Positions 26,673-34,767 of a DNA stretch of 64,000 bases are shown one piece after another. How positions within the stretch are numbered: position 1 is the first letter of the stretch; the number at the start of each line of letters is the position of its first letter. Both the position numbers and the translations under genes were made by a program. Under the pieces are notes generated by a model. That model was not told the DNA's origin. It saw only the letters and a program-made list of their open reading frames with translations, and did not search any database. Source of the stretch: Saprospiraceae bacterium (GTDB lineage: Bacteria > Bacteroidota > Bacteroidia > Chitinophagales > Saprospiraceae); contig JADJRO010000001.1 in the NCBI GenBank assembly GCA_016712145.1, forward strand, positions 1,240,001 through 1,304,000, read 5' to 3'.

Positions 26673-27638
26673 ATGAAACTGACTTATGTACTAAATCTGC
26701 TTTTAATATTCATATTAAGTTCTTGCTCTGAAGAAAACCCAGATAAACCAACATTTACAATTGGTAAAAATCAATTTAAAATCCAAGTTGATGGGAAGGA
26801 AAGAATTTATTTTGTCCACGTACCTCCAGCTTACTCCCATGAACATGAAACACCCGTAGTGATTATGTTTCATGGAACAGGTCAGTCTGGTGAACAATTT
26901 TATAATATTTCCGGTTGGAAGGAAGTAGGTGATGTTCAGAATATTTTGACCGTTTTTCCATCGGCGCTTTCATATTGTATATCAGAGGATGGCAATACGG
27001 AACAAACTACAAAATGGAATGTCATTGGAGCAAATTATACCTATTGTAATGGAGAAATTCCAACAGATGATATTCATTTTGTTCGTGAAATCATTAAACA
27101 ACTAAAGGAAAATTATAATGTTGATTCACATAGAATTTATACAGTAGGATTTTCAAACGGCGGTGAATTTGCGGCTAGAACAGCCCTCGATATGTCCAAT
27201 GAACTTGCTGCATCCACTTCCACTGGTGGAGGGGGAGCTATGCCTAGAGATACCACAATAATACCTTCCAGAAAGTTGCCAGTAATGTTAATATTTGGAA
27301 ATCAGGATGGAAAAATATTGACCAATTTAGGCCTTTCTTCAAACGATTCAATACCTATGGGATTTGAATCCGTTTATTCAAAATATCCCTTTTTATATAA
27401 AGTTCAGGTCGATCCCTATATCCGATGTTTTGAGTTGAATGATAAAAATTATAATTTATTTGGGGATACCAGTTCAATCGTTTACGCAGATTATTATGGT
27501 CTCAGTGGAATACCTGAAAATACTTTTAGAATAGTTGAAATAAAAAACCTTCAACACGAATATCCAAATGGTATTAATCACCCTTTAAATGGAGCATTGC
27601 ACAATTGGGAATGGTTCAAACAATTTAAATTGCCTTAA
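26673..27638 (+). CDS. Lipoprotein alpha/beta-hydrolase, PHB-depolymerase/feruloyl-esterase-like
   Basis: The 321-residue protein has a lipoprotein signal with lipobox LSSCS and then an alpha/beta-hydrolase fold of the LpqC/poly(3-hydroxybutyrate) depolymerase type: VIMFHGTGQSGEQF forms the oxyanion-hole region, and IYTVGFSNGGEFAAR is the nucleophile elbow with Ser. VMLIFGNQDGKI is near the expected Asp, and the late LQHEYP or INHPLNG supplies a possible His. Such enzymes cleave polyester or feruloyl ester bonds outside the cell. The substrate is unknown. It is the only plus-strand gene in this accessory block. Confidence 0.83.
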   Translation: MKLTYVLNLLLIFILSSCSEENPDKPTFTIGKNQFKIQVDGKERIYFVHVPPAYSHEHETPVVIMFHGTGQSGEQFYNISGWKEVGDVQNILTVFPSALSYCISEDGNTEQTTKWNVIGANYTYCNGEIPTDDIHFVREIIKQLKENYNVDSHRIYTVGFSNGGEFAARTALDMSNELAASTSTGGGGAMPRDTTIIPSRKLPVMLIFGNQDGKILTNLGLSSNDSIPMGFESVYSKYPFLYKVQVDPYIRCFELNDKNYNLFGDTSSIVYADYYGLSGIPENTFRIVEIKNLQHEYPNGINHPLNGALHNWEWFKQFKLP

Positions 27639-27835
27639 GAATAGTTGTTCAGTTGCACTGGAAATGAAAGGGTTATTTTTTAAGAAAATTTTAATTAAGT
27701 AAGGCAGAATGAATAACGTTTTGCAGTTACCCAAAGAGCGGGGCATCTAACACAAAATTTTATTGAAAAAATGATCTTAAATTCACACCTTAACTGTCAA
27801 TAGAACGCAAAATCTCACTTAGTGGCTAGGTTCTG

Positions 27836-28348
27836 TTAGGTTTTAATTTGGTTTTCAATCTTAAACAGAGTCACTTTATTATTATAATACGTGTCTTGCC
27901 CAATACGTTTTAGACCAGATTTTATCAGAACCTTTTGAGATGCAATGTTATCGAGATGTGTCACTGCATAAATCTCTTTTAAATTCAAATTCTCAAAACC
28001 ATAATTCAATAAAGCTTTAGTTAATTCTGTTGCATAGCCATTCCCCCAGAATTTTTTCTTCAGCCTGTAACCAACTTCAATTTTATCTGAGGTGTCCAAG
28101 TACCTTAGAGCGCACCAACCAATAAATTCTTTTGTATCTATAAGGAAGGCAGGAAATATGCCAAGTGCTTTATGTCTTTCATAATATACAAGCTGCCTAT
28201 TTATTGCTTTAGCCGAATCCGCAATTGATAGAGGCATCTTTCCACTAATAAACTTCATTACTTCTGGGTCTGAGTCAAGTTCAAATAAAACTTGTGCATC
28301 TGCAGATTCGAATTTTCGGATTAGAAGTCTTTGCGTTTTAAGTTTCAT
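27836..28348 (-). CDS. GNAT-family N-acetyltransferase (RimJ/RimL-like)
   Basis: The 170-residue protein shows LKTQRLLIRKFESADAQVLF at the N-terminus, EFIGWCALRYLD, IEVGYRLKKKFWGNGYATEL with the acetyl-CoA loop, and YAVTHLDNIASQKVLIKSG. It is a separate gene from the acetyltransferase at 23901-24434 and not a near-identical copy. Just downstream, ACCTAAC and GTTAGAT boxes on the minus strand have the consensus of integron R'' and R' sites, but the DNA between them does not fold well, so cassette status is unproven. Confidence 0.85.
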   Translation of the reverse strand: MKLKTQRLLIRKFESADAQVLFELDSDPEVMKFISGKMPLSIADSAKAINRQLVYYERHKALGIFPAFLIDTKEFIGWCALRYLDTSDKIEVGYRLKKKFWGNGYATELTKALLNYGFENLNLKEIYAVTHLDNIASQKVLIKSGLKRIGQDTYYNNKVTLFKIENQIKT

Positions 28349-28645
28349 TTGGCTTACAGTAAAGTATTAACTAGGTTCACCGGTCCAGTTTGAAAATCAA
28401 ATAGAAGCAATTCTAAGATCATACTGTTTTAGATCAAATTTAGCAATGGTTTGTCAAATTCGTGATACTAATCCAAACATTCCATTTTAATTATGCAAAA
28501 GTTACTCATTGGGAGAATAAATTTGCTTTTATAGCTCCCAACGTCCAAATAATTATTACCTCTTATATTGTTGTTGCAAAAACTGATTAAGCACTTTCTG
28601 GCATACCACAAACACTTCGAAAGAAATCTGATATGTGCCTATCTT

Positions 28646-29011
28646 TTAAGTTGCCGATACAATTTGTTGCCTGTTAGCCATAAACGTCCCCGTATATCGC
28701 ATTACTATTAGGGACTGGTAGCGGCTAGAATTTCTGATTTTCCTAATTCTTGCATTGATTGATGGAATATATTCCTTTTCAAGTTCTGTTAAAGTCAAAC
28801 TAAAATCTTTTTTTAAATCGTCTTGTTGATTCAGCATTTCAAAAAGTCCTTGGATAGAATTTACTCTTACTATTCGGGAATTAGTTTTATCCTTTGCCCA
28901 GTTTGTCAATGCATTCCAGGCCTGGCCAAACTCTTTGCTATCTAAAGGAAGGCGTGGAATTAACAAAGCTAAATGCCATAGTGAGTGCCTACCTAAATTG
29001 TACCCGATTAA
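28646..29011 (-). pseudogene. 5'-truncated HEAT-like protein fragment
   Basis: About 120 codons are open from near 29011. Only a weak TTG (28966) is available as a start. The encoded helices (GQAWNALTNWAKDK, SRIVRVNSIQGLFEML, EKEYIPSINARIRKI) look like the C-terminal part of a HEAT- or armadillo-like repeat protein, and the frame reads YNLGRHSLWHLALLIP right up to the junction. The N-terminal part is missing because the upstream DNA is the truncated propeller gene. A deletion that joined two genes is the simplest reading. Confidence 0.55.
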
Positions 29012-29484
29012 TCAACAAGAATACTTTTTCGACTTATATCAATATGATTTAGTCCATCTTTTTGATTGTAATTTCTATATGTTTTTCCATCATATTTGTA
29101 CACTCCCTGGTCGGTTCCAAACCACAGATTACTATTATTATCTTCATTAATTGCATAAACAGAGGTGCTATTAAAACCTTCAGGATTGGAATAGTAGGTC
29201 AACGCTTTTACATCATACCTCACGACGCCTTCGCCTAATGTACCCAACCATAAATTCCCTTTCGAATCCTGAAAAATACTTCGGATATATTGACTAACTA
29301 AAGTAGTGTCAAAATCTGGGGCCACAGCAAACGCTTTAAAGTTTCTAATTACTGTTGGACTTTGTATAGAAGTAGTTGGGTCTTTAAGTGTGCTTGTTTT
29401 ATCTTGTCGGTTGCAGGAAAAAAAAAAAAATACGAATACCAAAAGCAGCGAATAAATTGGATTGTATAAGTAATATTTAGTCAT
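29008..29484 (-). pseudogene. 3'-truncated Reg_prop propeller lipoprotein
   Basis: From ATG 29484 a lipoprotein signal (VFVFFFFSCNRQ) is followed by the first propeller blades (SIFQDSKGNLWLGTLGEGVV, NSNLWFGTDQGVYKYDG). The protein is a paralogue of the one at 20147-21330 and stops at SILVD, exactly where the paralogue continues KSGILWVGTGGGV. The next bases belong to the HEAT-like fragment. Only about 158 of about 390 residues remain, so it is unlikely to be functional. It is preceded by an attC-like palindrome and would be the next cassette in that array. Confidence 0.7.
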
Positions 29485-29567
29485 TCGTCTTTGTTTTAGT
29501 TGTATCAAAAAAAAAATGTTCATTCAAAGCTATCAAATTTCAAGTTTGCAGGTCGCCCAAGCGGGAT

Positions 29568-29680
29568 GCATAACGGTTGGCTATGCAACGTGCCAGCAAA
29601 TTCGCCGTGAGCGTCGGCTTAAAGCGAATTTGCCTTGGGCTTGGTCGCTGGCTTGTGTTTATAGCCGATGTTGTCGGTTC
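29568..29680 (-). other. attC-like palindromic recombination site
   Basis: An imperfect palindrome of about 113 bp follows the sorting-tail gene. On the minus strand it opens with GACAAC, pairs GGCTAT with ATAGCC, GCCAGC with GCTGGC and GCAAATTCGC with GCGAATTTGC, and closes with GTTATGC. Nested arms with unpaired bases and outer AAC/GTT boxes match the organisation of integron attC sites. Confidence 0.6.
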
Positions 29681-29683
29681 GTT

Positions 29684-30589
29684 TTAATTTTTTATTAATT
29701 GTCTAACGATGGTTTTTCCTCTACTATTAACTATTCTTAAAAAATATAGTCCCGGTGCTAATTCATTCAGCACAATTTCTGTTAAAAAGCCATCTTCTCT
29801 CAATAAAACTTTTCCTTGTGAATCAATTACTTCAATTTTCAAATAATTTAATTCTGGACTATTCAAATAAATCCTGTTTAAGGATGAATTAAGAAATAGC
29901 TCTATATCATAGTTCTGGTCTAATTCAGATGTTGAAGTTTCTAGAATATAATCACATGCTACATCGGTATTATAATGGTACAGACCAATTTTATAATCTT
30001 CATAACACCTCAGTCCAAAAATGTAATCTTCGTCACACAATTGAGATTGCCAGGGAAACATGTATTGGATATCTCCTATGCCTTCAATCAATTGAGTAGT
30101 GTATACTCTATACCAAAAAACTCCATGATTAAACTCAAGATTACAGGATAAAACTTTCCTTTCGTGACCATTTATGCTGGTTGTAAAAATATTAGTTACT
30201 GTATATTTTAGTGTATCTGTATACATTGAGTTAAACATAATAGGGAATTTCCAAGAATCCCCAATTTCAGCTGAAAAATTGTACAGCATATGAAATTCCG
30301 ATTCACTATTAATTTTTACGTAAATTTTATTTTCCAATGTCTGATACATAAAAACATTATTATCCGTTATTGAGCAAGCCCAATTATTTGTAATAGTTAA
30401 ATGAGTTGAAGGGATGCCATTTATAATAGTATCCCCAACTGATTCAATTAAGGTGAATTCTTCGATATCTTTATGATAATCATAAAATTTTGAAAAATGC
30501 CATTTCGCACCAGTTGGAGCCCAATTTTGTGACAATCCACATATTGGAGAAATTAACAACAAGCATAATACAAAGTTAATTATTTTCAT
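29684..30589 (-). CDS. Secreted protein with type IX sorting tail, cassette-associated
   Basis: The start is ATG 30589, giving a signal peptide (MKIINFVLCLLLISPICGLSQ). The roughly 300-residue product has a beta-rich body (GDTIINGIPSTHLTI, FWYRVYTTQLIEGIGDIQYM) and a C-terminal Por tail (IELFLNSSLNRIYL, GKVLLREDGFL, APGLYFLRIV). The body matches no family I know, but similar proteins abound in Bacteroidota and are exported by T9SS. It sits between the attC-like sites at 29.6 and 30.65 kb, so it may be a fourth cassette, although its own boundary boxes do not match well. Confidence 0.78.
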   Translation of the reverse strand: MKIINFVLCLLLISPICGLSQNWAPTGAKWHFSKFYDYHKDIEEFTLIESVGDTIINGIPSTHLTITNNWACSITDNNVFMYQTLENKIYVKINSESEFHMLYNFSAEIGDSWKFPIMFNSMYTDTLKYTVTNIFTTSINGHERKVLSCNLEFNHGVFWYRVYTTQLIEGIGDIQYMFPWQSQLCDEDYIFGLRCYEDYKIGLYHYNTDVACDYILETSTSELDQNYDIELFLNSSLNRIYLNSPELNYLKIEVIDSQGKVLLREDGFLTEIVLNELAPGLYFLRIVNSRGKTIVRQLIKN

Positions 30590-30642
30590 GTATATCATTT
30601 TTATCACATTATCACCCAAAAGTGAAAATTGAATATATTAGC

Positions 30643-30672
30643 GACTTGAACGCAAGTACTATGTTAGAGGAC
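30643..30672 (-). other. Cassette boundary with R'' box, short attC-like remnant
   Basis: On the minus strand GTCCTCTAAC (30672-30663) is the exact reverse complement of the first bases of the lipoprotein unit (GTTAGAGGAC at 31308-31299), as expected for an R'' box and its own cassette start. A short ACTTGCGTTCAAGT hairpin follows; the site is much shorter than a normal attC and may be degenerate. Confidence 0.6.
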
Positions 30673-30675
30673 GTA

Positions 30676-31290
30676 TTATTCAATTGTTCTATTTTGTACC
30701 ATTTCAATTGCAATTGTGTCGTATTTACCAGAATTGTCCTTAGCAAATTGTCTAATAATGTCTTCATATGATGCAAATGATCCTAATCTGAATTCTATGA
30801 AGGAGAATGAATCCTGGTTATGTTTATTTCTTTTATAATCATAAATAGCAAATCGCTTTTCTGATATTTCTTCACCTGATTTTGTTAATTCCAACAACAA
30901 ATTGCCTTCGGATGACTCAAGTTCTATTTGACAATCAATTCTGAAGTAATCGTATGTTCGAAAATTATCACTTTCAAAAATTTTAACTATTGCCCAATTT
31001 GGATTTGAAAATTCTATGCTATCTACAAAATACTCTGTATAAGGATAAGTAAAGGGCTTATTGATTTGAGAAAAAATAAATTGAAGGTTTAACCCATATT
31101 CTATTTTTCCATTCTTGATTTCCTTTGGTGGGTCAGTTCTGATATCAAATACCTTTCCTGCCGCTATAAAATGGTGATTAAGTTTATAGAGTGGTTGTAA
31201 AGTACAATTTGATTCAGGACCCGCTTGTTCAGGGTCACAGGAAATTATTATTGATATTGCGAAGTAAAATATTAATCTTTTGGTTTTCAT
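30676..31290 (-). CDS. Lipoprotein of unknown function carried on a cassette-like unit
   Basis: The 204-residue protein has a signal ending in the lipobox IISCD, so it should be lipidated. The rest (HHFIAAGKVFDIRTDPPKEI, NWAIVKIFESDNFRTYDYF) has no recognised family and no obvious catalytic motif. The gene fills almost all of the unit between the boxes at 31308 and 30663, with only 8 bases before the ATG and 4 bases after the stop. This tight packing is typical of gene cassettes. No promoter is apparent. Confidence 0.7.
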   Translation of the reverse strand: MKTKRLIFYFAISIIISCDPEQAGPESNCTLQPLYKLNHHFIAAGKVFDIRTDPPKEIKNGKIEYGLNLQFIFSQINKPFTYPYTEYFVDSIEFSNPNWAIVKIFESDNFRTYDYFRIDCQIELESSEGNLLLELTKSGEEISEKRFAIYDYKRNKHNQDSFSFIEFRLGSFASYEDIIRQFAKDNSGKYDTIAIEMVQNRTIE

Positions 31291-31300
31291 CTGTTTATGT

Positions 31301-31391
31301 CCTCTAACGGTTTGGCTTTACGAATGTGTCGCCATGCGTTGGCTCTGTGTGTTGGATTTCGGGCGGCATTTTCGTAAAACCGTTGTTCTTG
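31301..31391 (-). other. attC-like palindromic recombination site
   Basis: This 91-bp site starts on the minus strand with CAAGAAC (R'', 31391-31385), pairs CAACGGTTTTACGAAAATG with CATTCGTAAAGCCAAACCG with bulges, and ends with GTTAGAGG (R', 31308-31301). CAAGAAC is the reverse complement of the start of the upstream unit at 32910. Size and arm spacing fit attC. Confidence 0.75.
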
Positions 31392-31397
31392 GATTGA

Positions 31398-31877
31398 TTA
31401 CTTACAAGAGTCCTTAGAAATCTTTATATATGTTACACCATTTAAATAGCCTACTTTTTGTAAAACAAATTTATATGAAGCCTTTGAGCATGTTATTGTT
31501 TCACATGGAATAGTGATTTCAATTGGCTTATTGCCAGTTTGAATTATTTTCTTTTTATTTTTTTTTGTAGTACTACAATTAGTGTTTATGGTAAATTTTG
31601 TACTCGATTTACTAATAAAACTATTACTTTCATCATAAACATCGACCATTACCAAGTCTTCGCATTCATCGTAAGCGTCCACTTGAACTTCAAAAAGAGT
31701 ATTCGATAATTGTCTAAAACTTGCCTTGCCTGAAAGTTTCCGAAATACGGAATTGGTGAATAACATTTGATTGTTTTGGCATATTATCTTGTTGATATTC
31801 GCATAGCCGCGACCATTCCATGCATTTAAAAAGCGTGAAAAAAGTAGGCCATGCACCATTATCAAGTTCTTTATCAA
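31398..31877 (-). CDS. Reading frame after the metalloprotease gene, possibly its frameshifted C-terminus
   Basis: This 159-residue frame overlaps the end of the metalloprotease gene by 164 bases in a different frame. Its first 55 residues are probably a shadow. From about 31713 down it reads a plausible beta-rich domain with paired cysteines (VQVDAYDECEDLVMVDVYDE, EITIPCETITCSKASYKFVL). One extra or missing base near 31720-31880 would make it the C-terminal domain of the metalloprotease, and both lie in one cassette-like unit. It may also be an independent small gene with an internal start. Confidence 0.4.
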   Translation of the reverse strand: MIKNLIMVHGLLFSRFLNAWNGRGYANINKIICQNNQMLFTNSVFRKLSGKASFRQLSNTLFEVQVDAYDECEDLVMVDVYDESNSFISKSSTKFTINTNCSTTKKNKKKIIQTGNKPIEITIPCETITCSKASYKFVLQKVGYLNGVTYIKISKDSCK

Positions 31878-32877
31878 AAACGTAGAATATTTCCTCGTCT
31901 AGGTTTTGATAAATATCATCATAAATTTCGTTAGGATTTGGAGAAAAGTCATCAATCAAATCCCATAACACAGCCGCAATATATAGTTCAGTTTCATTGG
32001 CTTGGTACGTTGAAGCATTACAATGTGGATACTCTAACATATAACCACTTAATGACCCTGAATTGCCAACAAATTTTTCCAAGGGGAAGGCTCGATTGAC
32101 TGCTTGTGCAAAAAAATTAGCGTATCCTTCCATCCAAGCGGCTTCCTCTCTTTTCAACGAGGTCAATCCTCCAAAAACACCATCCATATTGCAGCCATCA
32201 TGGTTAGTTATTATCATTCCAAATGTACTCACACAAAATTCTATATGATGAGCATATTCATGTAATATCAGGAGATCTTCAAAATAATTTTCAGGCTTCA
32301 ATTGAATTGCCGCTGTAGAATAGTATGAATTAGCAAGAATAATTTCAGAGGAAACGGCGACTTGATGAACAATATCCGTTTCAGTTGGCTCTCTATGCAT
32401 TGCAGCATATTCGTACCCTTTTAAAATAGTACAACAAACATTGAAGTGTTGAGAAATATATAAATCTGTAAAATCACAACTAAAATCCAAGACATCATTT
32501 TTGTTTCGTACAACCTTTTTAATTTCTTTTCCATTCAACATAGGATGAGTAAAAAAAGTTGACCAAGTTCTTTGAGTATTAACTCGGCAAGCGTAATTTT
32601 CTGCAACTATTCGAATTCCATACGTTACTCTTGCCCTTTTCCATTGCATTAAAACATTGATTTCTCCGTTTACATCTGTTGTTGTTCTGGTTTCAATTTG
32701 CCATGTTCCTCCTGGCGTAATACTCCATACTTCCACATTTGAGTATATAATTGGTTTGAATGTTATGGCACCAGTTGTAGGGTCTTGGTCGGAATATCTA
32801 AATTTTCCTTTTACAGTTTCAGCGTATCCCAAAAATGTAAAATGAATGAACATCGTGGCAAAAAAATATTTTTTCAT
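31714..32877 (-). CDS. Secreted zinc metalloprotease-like protein (HEYAHH), cassette-borne
   Basis: The 387-residue protein has a signal peptide (MKKYFFATMFIHFTFLGYAE) and a transthyretin-like beta domain (NVEVWSITPGGTWQIETRTT). A helical catalytic region follows with HEYAHHIEF, which fits the HExxH zinc motif, and EEAAWMEGYANFFAQAV, which may supply the third ligand as in gluzincins. It begins 27 bases inside the unit that starts at 32910. The C-terminus after residue 380 (SETFRQGKF) seems to end abruptly, suggesting a shift into the frame that ends at 31398. The substrate is unknown. Confidence 0.68.
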   Translation of the reverse strand: MKKYFFATMFIHFTFLGYAETVKGKFRYSDQDPTTGAITFKPIIYSNVEVWSITPGGTWQIETRTTTDVNGEINVLMQWKRARVTYGIRIVAENYACRVNTQRTWSTFFTHPMLNGKEIKKVVRNKNDVLDFSCDFTDLYISQHFNVCCTILKGYEYAAMHREPTETDIVHQVAVSSEIILANSYYSTAAIQLKPENYFEDLLILHEYAHHIEFCVSTFGMIITNHDGCNMDGVFGGLTSLKREEAAWMEGYANFFAQAVNRAFPLEKFVGNSGSLSGYMLEYPHCNASTYQANETELYIAAVLWDLIDDFSPNPNEIYDDIYQNLDEEIFYVFDKELDNGAWPTFFTLFKCMEWSRLCEYQQDNMPKQSNVIHQFRISETFRQGKF

Positions 32878-32903
32878 TTTATTGTATTATATTTTTTAAA
32901 TTT

Positions 32904-33037
32904 CAAGAACGTTCCGCAGATTTGCGATGGGCGGGTTCCTTGGAACAAATGCTCATTCGAAGATACAAAGTTTCTTGGACCCGTAGGCATTTTTGGGGCA
33001 CGAAAGCCCGCCTATCGCAAATGTGCTGTTATGTGCC
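32904..33037 (-). other. attC-like palindromic recombination site
   Basis: This site of 134 bp begins on the minus strand with GGCACATAAC (R'', 33037-33028) and ends with GTTCTTG (R', 32910-32904). Inside, CATTTGCGATAGGCGGG pairs with CCCGCCCATCGCAAAT with one mismatch, with bulges further out. The R'' box is an exact reverse complement of the first bases of the TIR unit at 33987. Confidence 0.75.
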
Positions 33038-33044
33038 GTAATGG

Positions 33045-33932
33045 TCATTGTAAACAAATGTGTCTAACGTGATGGTAGTGGTCGTCTAAATTTTTATGCA
33101 TTGATTGCAAATAGTTCAGAATAGCATTTAATTGAGAGCACAAGTCCTGTCTAACTATTGTCATTTCATCTCTTGCGTCTTGTCGGATAATTGGGTCTCT
33201 TGAGTAACTTTTTGGTTGTAATTCCGCCCATCGTTCAAATAAGTCTTTCATTGTGTTTTCATAACTTCTAATAAGTATCTTAGAATTTCTGTCAAGCTTT
33301 TCTAAATCTTCGGCTGTTATCGTTTCAACTACATAATTATCTCTACTCTTTAATTCAATTTTATCATGTTCCTGATGAGCTTGAATTGAATAGTTTTTTG
33401 GACGTTTATCAACTTCTACATTATCTACAAATGCTTTTTGTTGCGGCACAAAATCATCAATAATCTTTAAAACATTACTAATTGCATTTATATCCATTGC
33501 ATTAGCTATTTTTTCTGAGATTTTTACTAAGGTTTTATCTCTTTCTGATTTATTTAATTCATCCAATGGCTTAGCAGGGTTGTTCGCTGATTGTATTTTG
33601 GCAAGTTCTGTAAGATTATATGCAGAATGACTTACTGCTATCCAGTAAATTATTAGTTCTCCTTCTTCTGCTCTTTTCAGAATTAAGGACAATTCTTTGT
33701 CAACAATATAATCTGAAGCTAAAAAATTGGGTGTTACAAGCAAGAGAGCTACTCGGCATGTCTCCAGTTGCTTTTTTATTTCAGTATCCCAACGAACACC
33801 AGGCATTATTTGTTCGTCACTCCAAATTGATATCTTTTCTTCTCTTGTATAAGGTTTAAGAAAAGTCATAATTGTGTCTAACCACTTTTTGTCTCGATGG
33901 CTATAGCTGATAAATATTCCTTTACGATACAT
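33045..33932 (-). CDS. TIR-domain protein carried on a cassette-like unit
   Basis: The 295-residue protein starts with a TIR domain (GIFISYSHRDKKWLDTIM, then SIWSDEQIMPG as BB-loop, VALLLVTPNFLAS, and DYIVDKELSLI with candidate catalytic E80). From about 165 the protein is mainly helical and charged (ENTMKDLFERWAELQ, LCSQLNAILNYLQSMHKNL), likely an oligomerisation or sensor region. It is not closely similar to the TIR protein at 5476-6525 outside the core motifs. Its stop is 8 bases from the R'' box and its start 54 bases from the unit boundary. A role in phage defence is inferred. Confidence 0.82.
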   Translation of the reverse strand: MYRKGIFISYSHRDKKWLDTIMTFLKPYTREEKISIWSDEQIMPGVRWDTEIKKQLETCRVALLLVTPNFLASDYIVDKELSLILKRAEEGELIIYWIAVSHSAYNLTELAKIQSANNPAKPLDELNKSERDKTLVKISEKIANAMDINAISNVLKIIDDFVPQQKAFVDNVEVDKRPKNYSIQAHQEHDKIELKSRDNYVVETITAEDLEKLDRNSKILIRSYENTMKDLFERWAELQPKSYSRDPIIRQDARDEMTIVRQDLCSQLNAILNYLQSMHKNLDDHYHHVRHICLQ

Positions 33933-33977
33933 ATGTTTATCTTTTTAGTTTGATTGTTTGAAGGTGCGTTAAATTAT

Positions 33978-33987
33978 GGCACATAAC
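33978..33987 (-). other. Cassette boundary box (R' type)
   Basis: GTTATGTGCC on the minus strand marks the upstream end of the TIR unit. It is the exact reverse complement of the R'' box at 33037-33028. The DNA just upstream (34000-34080) has only weak palindromic pairing, so it could be a degenerate attC or an attI-like site. Confidence 0.6.
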
Positions 33988-34090
33988 ATCTATATCTCCG
34001 CAATTATTACACCAAGCAATTTATATATATAAATCCATTTAATCTAAACAATTGCCAATTTTACGAAAATCCAATTTCTTATCAACTTGC

Positions 34091-34597
34091 TTATTTTTGA
34101 TTCTGTTTTTCCTTCTTTAATCCATAAACAACCGTCCCACATTGAGAATGCTTCATGCTGGTTGTGAATGGGAATGTATAATCTTTAATAAATTCATTTA
34201 ATAGACTTTTAAATTTGTTTTCTTGATCGGTTGTTACTTCGTATGGCGGTTCACCTAGAAAGTTGAATAAAAAATAATCTATTTTACCATTTTCATTGAT
34301 GTATATTTTTTGAAAACAGCTGGTTGCAAAAGGCCAGTTAAACTGATTCGCTTTTAAATATTTACCAAATTCATCAAATAAATTCTGATAGGCAGTAGAT
34401 GCTTTTTCCATATCGCTTTCAGTTTTAAAGACTGCATTAGAAGTATCTACACTGATGGCACTTTTATAAACCAAATTTAAGCTATCAAAGAAAATACCCT
34501 TTTTTTCTGCTTCTTGAATTGTAAGGCCTATAGGATTTTCATTGCAACCAAGCAATATGATAATCACAGAAAAATAAAATAGAAAGTGTATTCTCAT
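34091..34597 (-). CDS. Small lipoprotein, unknown function
   Basis: The 168-residue protein has a lipoprotein signal (FYFSVIIILLGCNENP). The mature part has FQKIYINENGKIDYFLFNFL and then a helix (NKFKSLLNEFIKDYTF), faintly like the end of TonB-type C-terminal domains found in small Bacteroidota lipoproteins. No family can be given with confidence. It lies just upstream of the first clear cassette boundary and 170 bases downstream of the UpxY-like gene. Confidence 0.65.
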   Translation of the reverse strand: MRIHFLFYFSVIIILLGCNENPIGLTIQEAEKKGIFFDSLNLVYKSAISVDTSNAVFKTESDMEKASTAYQNLFDEFGKYLKANQFNWPFATSCFQKIYINENGKIDYFLFNFLGEPPYEVTTDQENKFKSLLNEFIKDYTFPFTTSMKHSQCGTVVYGLKKEKQNQK

Positions 34598-34767
34598 TGA
34601 GATTCAATTAAATTGGAGTACTTCCATAATCTCATCATCTACAATATTTCAATTCTTTTTTAACCATTTCCATTCCACCCAAACACGGCTTCGCCGCACC
34701 CAGTCCCATAAAAAACAAAAAAAAACCTGACTGAGTGAAAATTCAATAGGATTCAATTTATAAAAGC

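Noticed and set aside
27736..27850. Possible fourth attC site with ACCTAAC and GTTAGAT boxes after the second acetyltransferase
   Set aside because: The outer boxes match the integron consensus, but the interior lacks convincing paired arms, and no matching cassette-start box was found upstream of the acetyltransferase.
29516..29698. Plus-strand frame across the attC-like palindrome
   Set aside because: It is a translation of the palindromic site and has no start context or homology.
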